Assembly: GCA_963989245.1 (NCBI GenBank)
Contig: OZ022352.1
Coordinates: forward strand, 22,582,006-22,646,005
Source: Nansenia antarctica
Lineage: Eukaryota > Chordata > Actinopteri > Argentiniformes > Microstomatidae
DNA length: 64,000 bases
Direction: 5' to 3'
The notes under the pieces are model-generated. The model worked only from the letters and a program-made list of their open reading frames with translations, ran no database searches and was not told the DNA's origin. Below are positions 35,046-47,075 of the stretch, piece by piece. The position numbers were made by a program, and so were the translations under genes. How positions within the stretch are numbered: the stretch's first letter is position 1; each line of letters starts with the position of its first letter.

Positions 35046-38000
35046 TTGTTTCTCAGTCTCAACCCCTGGTGGTATGAAGATGGGTGTGGGCGGTTATTGA
35101 CAGCACCATCTGTGGCCACTCGCCCTTTCTGCTGTTTAATAAGCGGAGCATAAGCAAGACCTTTCCACCCCTGCTGTGCTTTTCACTCAGGCCACAAAAG
35201 CCATCAGGACAACCCTGCCGCCTCTCCCTCCATAGCCCTGTCCCCCAGGCCCAACCCCAACCCTATCCCAGGCCCCATCCCTAAGACAAACATAATTCAA
35301 GTGGCACTGTCTGGCAGGAGAGAGGGGTGGGGGGGGTAACAGATGAAAAGGGACCCCCGTCTTTTGTCTTCAGCTGTAACTGACACTAATATGGGACTAA
35401 TTCAAATCCAAGCCTCGTCTGGTGTCATTCAAATCCAAGCCACACCACAGAGACAGACAGCTACACCTCACCTGAGAGTGGAGGAGTAATAACAGGACTG
35501 GAGAGTAAAGACAGAACTGTCCGTCTGTCTGTGTCTCTCTCTCCCTCTCTCTCTCTGTATCTCCCTCTGCTTGTGGTGTTAGTCGTGCAGTAGGAGCCCA
35601 GGGTGGGACCAGAGAGCCCGGTAATTAGCTGGATGGGATTCAGCATGGAGCTGCACTGCATCAGCGCTGATATGAGATATGCCGCGTTAATGAAATTGGA
35701 CCACACCGAGTGCGTGTGTGCGGCTGGCTGGCTGGCTGGCTGCTGAGATTTCACCCGCTGCCTGGCATGCATTAATTCCTTTGAACCACTTCTGCGGACC
35801 AACAGATGGAAGGACAGACATACAAACCCCACAGCCTGTCCGTCGGGTGTGGCTGCCACCACCCACTAGGGCTTTGCTGGGTGTGAATCTTTCGGATGGA
35901 TTGAAATGGGGGAGGAGCAGGGTGAGGTTGGTGTAGGAATTAAAAAAAGGTTATAGGTCAAAGTCTCAGTTGACGTGTGTGTGTGTGTGTGTGTGCGCGT
36001 TTAACCTTTCCATCTGGTGGAGGTAAGCTGTTTGTGTTTCGTGGTGGTGAGAGGCTGTTTAAGATGAGTGTATATGTCCTAGAAGTCGGTCCCCCCCACC
36101 CCCCTCCCATTTCCTATTTTTCCTTAAACAATGTGACATCTGCCACTTTGGCTTCCTCCTTTCTATTTTTAAAGCCTGAGTGACCACAGCAATCTGTCCA
36201 CAAGCTGTTGCTGCTCGGCTCAGGTACTCCTGTCGCTAGTCCTGTCCTCTCCTGTAGCCACCCTCTGGGAAGTACTGTAAGGCCCGGCAATGCCACTTGT
36301 CCTTAACTAATCTCCTCTCCACTCTCCACTGCTCTTTATAAAGCCGCTGCCAGAAAATGACTGTCTTCATTCACTGTAGAATAGATGCACATGAAAGGTA
36401 ATGATGGTATCGGCCAAGAATTTTTCATATCGGTGCATCCCTAATGAAGTCGTCCAATCAATTATTGATGCTCTCGGAGAGGAGATTCTTAAGTGGTTGT
36501 CGGAGCGGCGAGAGGATGGGACGAGACCATCTTCTTGACAAATGGGATCCCTTTCATCTCGGAAATTGAGGTTGTTAACGATCCCTCCTCCTTCTCTCAC
36601 GTCGTTGGTCGCTCTTTTAAACAGAATCTAAGATTGCACTATGAGAATTTCCATATCGTTGGTTTTTCATACCCTTTCGGCTTATCACAGCCCTTCATTG
36701 TGTTCTGTGTGACTTACAGACTATTATCCGATCTTATCCATTACCTCGTGCGCCAGATCGTACGTAGGGCGCATGTATGTGCTTACCTATGTTGTTATTT
36801 AATCCTGTAAAGATACAGCTTGGAGAGGAGCTACCGTTTTCTAGTGCAGTGTGTTTTAAAGATGCAGCTCAGACCATACAGAACACATTGTGCTAATGTG
36901 CCTGTATAGTGTGTTCTCCAAGCAGCAGGGCCTCTATCTCTGCTCTTCCTGACAACTCCACCTGGCAGCCTTCCCAGCCTGCCTCGCTCTGTAGATCAGA
37001 CACAAACGAAGGCGATGCGAAGACAATCAAATGTTTGACAGATACGACAACAGTGTTATGCAGACAAGTCAAGCCATGTCTGCCTTCATCAAATAGATGG
37101 TCATATTTCCTGGAGTTGACGAGTTGACAAAGACCGCCATGTTATGCTGACACGTGGAGATGTTCAACAATGTGCTTCCCGCACTGTGGTGTGTCTCGGT
37201 TTTTAGTTCCATTTCCATACCATTTCCATATGTGTCGGCTTTTAGCCCCATGGTGCATTTGGTTTCCATGATATGGACGAGAATATGCATATGATGTATT
37301 TAGTACTGTAGAAGTCTTGTTCACATAATCACCCAAACTGGAACTATAAATTTCATTGACTTTAAGTTAACTTACATTGATGCTAGCCAGTCAGTCGGTC
37401 AATGCTAGCCAGTCAGCTGCTTGCTCCCTTCCTCTACCACCGGTGTTGTGAGACGTGGATGCGCCCTGTAACCACTTCTATGGTGTAACCACCATTTCTC
37501 CTGTGCCAAGTTATACCACGGGTCCCACAAAGTGACTCAAACAGTGTTGTGCTTTAGGCTCCTTATACTTAACATTTTTTATTATTATACACATTTAGGC
37601 TTCAGATGAGGTTCTCTCACCTGCAGTAGAAGCCGGTGTGGATGGACGACAAATAGTTTGTTCCTTTCCCTCCTAAACTCACCCCCCCCCCCCTCGTGAT
37701 GGAGAGGAGATTAATCCACTGATCCTGTGACTCCCCCCTCCCCCTCCCCCCCTCCCCCCGCCATCGTCTACCTTGACCTCCTGACCTGAGTGTATAAGAA
37801 GGCTTTGAGCCAACTGCCACGGTAATCAATAACTAAATGCCAGCCCTCTCCAACATGGCTGCCTCAAACAGACGTCCAGGCCACGTCATGAGGAGGAGGA
37901 GGAGGAGGAGGAGGAGGAGAAGGAGGAGGAGAAGGAGAAGAGAGAGAGGGGGTAGCTGATCTTTAAAAAGCAGCGGTCAGTGAAATGTCAGCCAAAGCCC

Positions 38001-38150
38001 TCCGTCTCCTTTGTATCCTCTAAGCCTGATTGATTATAGCTGGAAGCCAAGGAACGGCCCTGTCCCTTTATCTGTGGAAAGACACAATGCAGTTGGTTTC
38101 ACCACTGTGGACACTCGAAAAATGTCCCCACCGTTTAATGTCGTCCAGGC
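35043..38150 (+). other. SRGAP1 intron 1, second part
   Basis: No gene recognised. Holds a hAT-type terminal remnant (36407-36443), C-rich runs at 37682-37693 and 37735-37760, and a (gga)n purine stretch (about 37888-37950). Confidence 0.6.
36407..36443 (-). mobile_element. hAT-type transposon end (remnant)
   Basis: The segment ending in tatcggtgcatcccta is the complement of the tagggatgcaccgata terminus found on many vertebrate hAT elements. Only this end was recognised and the partner end was not found nearby, so it is a solo remnant. Confidence 0.5.
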
Positions 38151-38154
38151 CACC

Positions 38155-38166
38155 TCTCTCTCTCTC

Positions 38167-38262
<96 letters not shown>
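38155..38262. repeat. (CT)n microsatellite
   Basis: About 108 bp of CT with one gct interruption. It gives Leu/Ser or Arg/Glu pseudo-frames. Confidence 0.95.
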
Positions 38263-38264
<2 letters not shown>

Positions 38265-40080
38265 CCCAATCTGCTTTTAGTACTAGTGCCCCTGGGAAGA
38301 GATTTCCCATGGTCTCATCTTATCAGCCACATAATAAAGGGCCTTTGTGGCGTAGGAGAGGGCTGGTAGCCCTGTGAGAAGGGAGGCTGCGTGAGCCGGC
38401 AGCCGCGGGCTGGTCTTGTGAGGTGCTGGCTGGACTGAACTCTCCTCCACCCTCCCTGGAGGTGGAAACTGGAGACTATGGCTATGGTTCCAGCCACGGA
38501 TGTGAAGGGGCGCTCTGAAATAAGGGGCCATTTTACAGATAGGGATCTGTGCGCCATATTCCTCCTCATTGTGTCGCCTGCCAGCGGTCACACATGGAGA
38601 AGTGGTTATTCAAAGGCGCGGCCGGATCCTTTGGTCTTCAGCGGTTCCATTCAAAGCCTCTGTTCTCGTCCTTCCTCTTCGGTTTATTTCGGGGCCATCT
38701 TGGAAGGGGACGTGTCCTCTGCCATCAGGAGCCAATGATACGTTTTGATACGAACCATAGACGTGAGGATTGTTCGTTTCACTCAGGGGATATCTGATTT
38801 GTTTACTAGGCTTGTCTAAACATTGGTACGGTGTATGCTGTTTGTAAAGTGCACATTTGTGGTGATAAATGATTTTAAGTTGCCCCATATTGCCAACTTG
38901 TATTCTGTTATCATTTCAACTGTCATTTTTGTATACATATCATCGTCGTTGCATTTGTAATGACATTCGTGTAGTGACACGTCTGACTCGTGAGACTGTT
39001 CTACACAGGGGATGCACAACCTGAAACCCCAGTTCCACTGTATCATCTGGGTACCCGGGGGGGGGGGGGGGGAGGACAGAATATTACTGTAAAAGATCCC
39101 GACTGAGTCACCAACTCTGCTGTAGGAAACGCTGAGTTGGACACAGACACAGACACAGGCACCCACGCATATCACAGTCTCACACACATACACACACACT
39201 CAATTCTGTGTAGTCCTGCTTACTGGCCGTGTATCTTTGGTGTCTAGAGGTCTGTCAGGCTACTGCTGAGGTAAACAAGTACGAGGCCTAGCAGATAGCA
39301 ACATGACACGTCCGGTCCCCCCCCCCGCCCCCTCTAACCCCCCTCTGTCCAGTACCTCCTGAGCCACTGACCTTCTGGCCCTCTCTGACCCTCTGCCCTC
39401 GGCCCCTTGCTCGTGTCCCATGCGACTTCCTGCCTCACTGGCGGTGGGAGGAGCCTGCGGGCCTTGACAGCTGTGGCGGGCGATTGGCCCGTGGCCATGC
39501 AAATGAATAATTCACCACTACTTTTTCCCTTTTCCATCAGGTTAGGTAATTATCCCACTACATAAATTACAAAAGTGCCCCCGTCTCATGTCCAGTTAGT
39601 CTTTTTATAGCCGAGCACGTGGGCTGAGTCTTTGGGGTAATAAAGACACCAGATGCCTCTTGCGATCACATATTTCCATCCCGCTTTTTTTTCTGTAGTG
39701 ATGTCACTGTGAGCCAGAGCAGTCAGGCTGGGCCACCACACGAGGGGCAGGTGATGCAATGCAGTTTTATCATCATCGTTTTTTCGTCATACAAGTTTAT
39801 TTTTTGAGAGCTTTGTTTGTGTCTTTTTTAGGTTAGGATGAAATGGAGCACAGTGCTCTATTGCGAGTCCCTGAAGTGCCCTGACAGCTCATTTGTATTA
39901 TATTTGGCGGAGGAGTGGCACGCCTAGCCGCAATGAAAAGTTAGTCTTTGAAATTAGGCCGGCCTGGAAATAGACTGTTCCTGACACTGTTGGCCTCTCA
40001 GTTTGCTTACTCATAAGTCATACCTAAGTGGAGCAAAGCGGGGGGGGTGACACTCAGAGAAAATGGAGCAGGATTTTTTT

Positions 40081-40275
40081 TGTCACAGTATTTCGATGAA
40101 CTCTACTAATTAGGCCTTGAATTACAGGCGATTACTTGCTATTTTGTTAATATTGCTCATTAAAACGGAACCTTTGAGCATGATCCTTAATTACATAATC
40201 TGTTGCTTAATCAAAATGATAGCTGGGGGGACTTTTTTAATTTAGATCAAAGAATTACAACACATCAGGATGTGG
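40081..40275. promoter_or_regulatory. Possible conserved intronic enhancer
   Basis: Repeat-free block with many homeodomain-type cores in a short space (ctaattag, gaattac, gattactt, gttaatat, cttaatta, cttaatcaaaat). This is the typical composition of deeply conserved developmental non-coding elements. SRGAP1 is a neural/migration gene with long introns in vertebrates, which fits. Conservation itself could not be tested. Confidence 0.35.
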
Positions 40276-40424
40276 GGAACGTTTTTTCCCTTTTCTTTGC
40301 TTGAAGTCGAAAAGCAAAAGAAGTCATGCTCAGAGCTTGGTGTCATTCGTATCCTGGTGAAATGGTCAGATTGAATGAATGCTGTGCTGTTGTATGCACT
40401 TGTCAGACACTGGTGGTCTGTGTG

Positions 40425-40475
<51 letters not shown>

Positions 40476-40682
40476 ATAGGCTCAGCTCGGCGACAGACGC
40501 CTGCTCTTTGCTCATATATCTTAGTTTTTTTTAATCAGGGTGTGTCGAGGAAGCTAGCTGCTGTCTCGTCTTCCCTGGGGTCCCGTGATTTGCTCTGTTC
40601 AATGACATGTCAGAGTGGTGTGATGCATCATGGTCACCTGGGCTCGTGGCACATGCGTGAGCGGAGAGCAGAAGTCTGAGAC

Positions 40683-40751
<69 letters not shown>
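40683..40751. repeat. (AC)n microsatellite
   Basis: Uninterrupted AC run. A separate (GT)n run lies 210 bp upstream at 40424-40474, so the two are inverted relative to each other and could pair. Confidence 0.95.
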
Positions 40752-40752
<1 letters not shown>

Positions 40753-42361
40753 CAGCGGAGGGAGTGGGCTCTCTCTTCTGACTAATGGCCCTGCGGGAGA
40801 CTGACCCACAAAGCCCAGACCCAGCTCTCTATAGTGTGGAGAAACAAAGGGTCTGTCTGTAAGACGACACTGCTCTCCTCACTTCTCCCCCCCTCCTCTC
40901 TAACTTCTGCACACTGTAGGGCAACTGCCTCTGTTGCTGCTACACTCTAGCCTTGTGGTTCTCTGGTGCTACAGACAGTCGAGATACTCTATCTGGATAT
41001 GTGGCTTCTTGGGCTCTTTATCATACCACACAATGAAAGAATTGACTGGACAGTTTAATGGTTTAAACGTGGTATTGTGGGAAAGCCACAAACTGGTGTT
41101 TGGTTTCACCCAGTCCTGTCCGGTATTTTTGAGATTAGGAGATGTTTTCATCTTTAGTGTAGCCGTCTCTCAGAGAGAGAGAGAGAGACCCCTCCCACGA
41201 GGTTTGGAACCATGGGAAAAGAGGGAGGGGGGGGGGTCGGCTGCTATACCCTCCCCGAGGGCCAGTCAGCAGATCACAGGTTGTCATTCCCATGTGACTT
41301 CCTCCCTATGGCCTTCCTACTGTAATTATGAAACAGGGGGCCTTCAGATCCAACCCTCAGATTATGGGGGTGGGGGGGGTAGTCTGATATCGTAAGCCTC
41401 CCCCCTGGCCACTGGCGGCGCCCTCAGGGAGGGGGGGGTCTGTCTCTGTTCACATCCTCATTCTCTAAGGCCAGACTTTTACCAGAGAGGCCTGGTGGTG
41501 AGACACTAGTGAGATATAGGCTGGCTGGGAGGGAGGGAGAGACTGAGTGACTGGGCCTCAGGCTGCCATTGGGGGCGGGAGGCCCCTGAAATGTCTGAAA
41601 CCTGAGAGAAAGGGAAACATTAGGTATCCTATGGACAAAGGTCTTGGGTCACATTAGACGTATAAATGAAAGTGTCAAACGTCCAACGCAAGGTAAAGGC
41701 AGCCAGTAACCCTTTCTTTCTTCATGAAACTGAAGTTGCGGTTGAATTGTAAGACACGACCTTTCACAGGACATTTGAATACAGGAAGGGAATTGGTAAG
41801 AGGGCGTGACCACTATATCTCGTGTGTCACTGTCTCTAGGACCCCTAGTCAGGTGTAAACATGTGCAATTACCGGTAACCCCCCCCTAACCCTAACCCCC
41901 CCCCTCAAAATTGTCAGGTCGTTATCCTCCCATCCCTCCCTCCCAAGGTCATCCCTGGCAACCCCCCCCCCCCCCCCCCCACGCCCCTAGATTAAGGAAG
42001 AGGAATGTGAGTAAACATGTACCAATGCCGGAGGGCTAAACCACCAGAACCACCATCACAAATGCAGTGATTCTCTCAGGGAAGGCTCATCAGGCCCACT
42101 TTTGCAGGGACATGTCACTGCTGATATCACTACGGAGAGTTGAGTACTGGGAATTTATATCCTGATTATAGTGCTGCATTCCCCCACTCCTGGTTGTTTT
42201 TTTCTTTGATGTGTCAGTTGGGGGTGGAGGGGGGGGTGGGTGGGCGGGGAGTGGGCAGGTGGAACTCCGAAACGAAAGAGGCCCTACTTAGTATTTTTGT
42301 GTGTAGACTTGTGTTGCACCAGTCTGGGTGTGTTTGCAACTTGCATTTGTAATGAGAATGG

Positions 42362-42489
<128 letters not shown>

Positions 42490-43198
42490 ACCCCTCCACC
42501 CCCTCTTCTCTATGCAGAGTAAGGATTTGTCAGCATACTGTCATTAATAGGCCTGTGTAACAGCCCATTGTAAATGCATGTGCATCTATGGTGGAAACTC
42601 CAATGTGTGTCTTATCTGCATAATGATGTCTCTTTGATTGGAGATTGGCTTGCTGCTTTGAAGTTCTGCTCTTAGCAAAACGATAGCCAAGCCCTCCTGT
42701 GACTATCAGAGAGAGAGTTCCACAAGTGTCTGAATTGATGCTAATTACCGTAGTTGGTTTGTGAATGATGGCGCTTCTCCATTGACCAGACCAGATCGGG
42801 ACGCACAGGACGGCACGCATTTGTATCTTACCCGTACCGTATTTTCAGAAACGCTTCTCCATTATACACAAAGTAAAGCGTCAAGTAAAGCGTCATATGT
42901 TAATGTTTTCAGGCGAGAAAGTAACCATTTATATTCCCAAAATGTGTCCAGTTTATCAAAATAACCTGTTTATATATCTAATGGCATTAGTGTTTGGGCC
43001 CGCAATAGTTCATTAGTTATTCAGTTTCATTCCAATTGGGTCAACACAATTGATTATATATTGTGTGATTTATTCAAACACTCAATCTATCAGCACATCA
43101 TATTTTGTGTAGGTTCACAATTACCATTAGCAATGTATGGTGAAATCAATGAGATTAGGCCTCGTCGTGTGGAATCAGAATCGCCTTCCTCCTGCTTG

Positions 43199-43200
43199 TT

Positions 43201-43251
<51 letters not shown>

Positions 43252-43340
43252 TTATTAGCCACACGACCAAAGTCGGTGGAATTTGTTTTCGGTACAGCAT
43301 ATTGATCTCTGCATCACACAAATGACAAAACAAAGAAGTG
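43199..43340 (-). mobile_element. Retroposon 3' end with (GATA)n tail
   Basis: A (GATA)n run (43199-43250) adjoins tttattagccacacgaccaa and gtggaatttgttttcggtac. On the minus strand this reads as a 3'UTR ending in a tetranucleotide tail, a pattern seen in fish non-LTR elements. Only the 3' portion is present. Confidence 0.5.
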
Positions 43341-43374
43341 CACACTAGACTACTGTTGATCTGAGGGTAAGCCT

Positions 43375-43640
43375 AAAACCTTAGCTTAGCTCCAAGCCCC
43401 GGGCCTCAGCCCTCAGTCCTCTACCCCAGCTCCAACTGTCAGCTACAGGCCCCAGACCTCAACCCTCAACCCCAGCTCCAGGCCTCAGCCCTCAACCCCA
43501 GATCCAGCCCTCAGCTGCAGGCCCCAGGCTTCAGTCCTCAACCCCAGCTCCAGCAGTCAGCTCTAGGCCTCAGCCCTCAACCCTCAACCCTCAACCTCCA
43601 GCTCCAGCCCTCAGCTCCAGCCTCAACCTGAGCCAGGCTC
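43375..43640. repeat. C-rich imperfect tandem repeat
   Basis: Irregular copies of a roughly 25-30 bp motif built from cagctccagg, cctcagccctcaacccc and similar words. The plus strand is rich in C and poor in G throughout. No reading frame of interest. Confidence 0.75.
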
Positions 43641-45007
43641 CATCTTGCTGAGCCAGTTGTGTCTCAGGGCCCCCGTCCCCACCCATTACGTCGTCCTCAT
43701 ACCTCAGGTGTTCATGCTCTGCCTTCGCCTCGAACCTCGTCCTCTATCCCAGAGAGTTCGAGTCATTAACAGCTGCTTACAGAGGGGCTAGTTTGGTGCT
43801 GATATTGTTTAACATATCTAGCCAGCAGAGAAGGAACCAAGAAGATGTGAGATTGATGTGGACGGTTGGAAGGGGTCAAGTCAACCAGAGGTGTTTCTGT
43901 TGCTGGTGAAACACGAGTCCTGCAGTCACTCTCCCCCGCAGCTTACAGATTATACACTGCATTCTTCTCGGTGAAGATGTTTACACGGGGCTGAAGCGGC
44001 GCTCTCTCTACAAGTGGAATATCTCAACTGTCACACCCCTTAAGCCAAGAGTGGGTGAAAACGATGGCTGTAGCTCCTCAGAGGAGTTCACTGCCTTTTT
44101 TTTTCCCGACAACGTGTCGACAGCCCCAGCTACAAACGTGGAGGGCTGAAAAAACAGCTTTGGGTTGTTTGTGTTGATGTGTTGTTTTCGTCCACACTGG
44201 CTGCTGCCCTGTGGCTGGTTGCTTTTCCAGCGGGCAGTGGAGGAGCTGGGCAGACCAGGGAGATAAAGGCACTATGAGAGCAACTCTGCTCTCAGGGTAA
44301 ATGTGATTTGTGTTATCGGCTGTCTCGGTTGGAGAGAGACAGCAGACCATTAGTACTCTGGCTAGCTGCTTCTATGCTGTCGTCCTGAGCCTCGCTCAGT
44401 TTCACATTACATTACAGCCGCCATTCTGACATTAAGTTATTACAGTTATGCTGGACCCCAGTGATGTATATTAAACGGCGTGCGTGTGGATCAGGGCCAC
44501 TTTCATCTGTACTAAAAGCTCAACTCTAGAAGACTTCATCTGGCAATCATGTTAGGCTACATTATCTCCATCAAAAATGGTGATTATGATACGTTTTCAC
44601 GGGAGCTTGATCATAAGAGAACTGTTGCATTGCAAAAAGAGACACTGCAATGGATGAGCTTCCACTAGGACAAGACTGGTACCGTCGTGTACAATGTGAC
44701 CACACTACAACTTCTCCAGTGGTCACACCCAGGGCCTGGAAATCCAAGTAATCCTACTGGCTAGGGGGCCGTTAAATGGATTATTGTGGTAATAATTCAA
44801 TGAGACTGAGCTGCTATTCACAACCACACAGAGACAGACAGACAGAGAGGGATGTATCAGCAAATAAACATTCATCGGTCCTATACACTCAGTTGGCCAG
44901 GACACAGTGGACACAGTGTGTTACCTAACTGTGGCTAATTTCCTCCAGAAATCGATACTGCCAGTGTTTAGAGAGAGGGGTTTGTAAAAGTATTAGAGTG
45001 CCGATAG

Positions 45008-45043
<36 letters not shown>

Positions 45044-47028
45044 CTTTCAGAGTGTGTGCCTGCATATGAGAGGGTATCGACATCCAGCTATTCTTTGCTT
45101 CTCTGTCCCCCCTGCCAGCTGCTCCTGGGAGATAACACACCTTTCCTCCACTATGATCTGGTCCCCAGAAGCAGCCCAGCCCTGTCCTGAAAAAAATCCA
45201 AAAAAGTCAAAAAAACTTGCATGCCGGATTCTGCTGTACAAGAGCCAAAATGTTGGACAGTCCTCACCTTGTGTCCTTTCTCTTTTTCTCTGTTTTCCAT
45301 CGTTTTTTCCAAGGACATTTGGTTTGGTTTCTAATTGCGTAGGTAGGCTTTTATGCCTTGCAGAGACATTGATTTGAAGTGGGAAGGGGAAGAGGAAAGG
45401 AATCCGGATAAGTAAACACAGGAGATGGAGGGCTTTTGTGTACAATCCAGAACAGACACCAGTGTTGTTGTGGACTTTGCATCAACATGCAACAGGCACT
45501 ACCTCCAAACCAGCCACAGCCGCATTTGTATGGCTCGTCATGTAGGTAGAATCGTGTCGTTTTCTGACTTTGAGAGACCTTGCTAGTAGAACAAACCCAG
45601 GATTTTTCCACATTGCTCTTTCCTAGAATGTCGACCAACCCTAAAGACTTAGGGTGTAGGCCTATCTTCTTACCTTGCTGTCTCTCTAGACATCCTACCC
45701 ACATACCTCTCCCATGGCCCAAGGTAGAAGGAGCGCCCTTTACAAAAGACATGGGAGGAGGGGCGGGGGGGGGGGGGAAATAAGAGGCCCAATATCCTGT
45801 GACTACCTTCTCATCTGGCCTCAACGGTCCATGTCCTGGTCTTGGCCTCCCCTGTTACGCTGTTATTACTGAGAACCAAGCCCCAGCGCCAGCCCCAGTG
45901 TTCTCCTCCGCCCCAGGCCTGCAGATCATGTCAGGGCCTCTGGAGCTACAGGCTGGGTCTTGAATAGGACCGCTGTTCCCCTCTGGTTCCCCTCTTCTAC
46001 TGGCTTAGCAGAATCAAAAGCACTGCAACCACACATCCTGCGAGGTACTGTTTTTTGTGGTCTGGAGGGAGCGGAGAGCGGAGGGAGAGAGAGGGGCGGT
46101 CAGGAATGAGAAAGAAAACACATGAGTGGAATAAGATGTTTTTCTTTTCTGTTTAGAGGATACGGGTACAAATCATGAAGGAATGGTTAATGTTTCCCAT
46201 GTGGGTTTTGCAGCGTTCAAGTATTTGTGCTTGTCTGAAGTTGGCCCCTCTTAATGTACTCCGCTCGGCAGCTTGAGGTCGGCCATCTCTCTGGCACACA
46301 TGTGCCGTCCGTCTGTGTGTTCCTGAGTCGATGTCGTCCATCACGCGGCCTGAACGGCGGAGAGACACGGGAGGATTAGAAAACAGCTCATCTGGGGGAA
46401 ATCTTCTCCTGGCCCACAATAAGAGAATATGAATCATACCGTTTTCGATCGGATTTGACATTGAATGTGCTTCTCTTTATTCTGCACAGAGAATCTTAGG
46501 TATATGCATTTGAAAGTGTTATATATATTTTTTTTTACCTTCAGAGAAAAATATGTAATGTGGTTGGCCTAGGTACATTTTTACATTACATCGTTAGCAA
46601 CCGGTAGTACATTTAACTACCGGTAGTACATTTAGTATTGTGCAACTCACCGCCTGAAGGTTTCATTGTTTGACATTATGTATTTAACACTTTGATTTAA
46701 CGCTCTGACAGGAATCATCCTCTGTGCACCCAATCGGATAATAACGTTAGAGGTGAAGTCGCACCACCACTGTTACCATGGAGACGGGAACTATAAGTAC
46801 TTCAAAGGTGTCTGTCTGATATAGGGTCTTTCTTTGTTTGCCATAGGGGACAATGTTCTCCTACGACCTACCTTCTCAGACAGCCATGTTATGAGAATTT
46901 GTCATCAGATGTTATTGAGATTCATAAGAAGGAGATTATGGAATTTTAGACATGGCCTGAGGTCTTGTGGAGAGCGTCTTTTCAGACTGGAGAGTCTACT
47001 TCAGTCTGCCCAGACCACGACACGCGCA

Positions 47029-47075
<47 letters not shown>

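Larger units (their letters stand above)
38263..42360 (+). other. SRGAP1 intron 1, third part
   Basis: No gene recognised. Contains (GT)n at 40424-40474, (AC)n at 40683-40751, G/C homopolymers (39057-39072, 41227-41236, 41962-41980) and an A/T-rich homeodomain-site cluster at 40081-40275. Confidence 0.6.

Noticed and set aside
41866..41915. Telomere-like ccctaaccctaa repeats (also near 18600)
   Set aside because: Only about two units within C-rich sequence; too short for an interstitial telomere.
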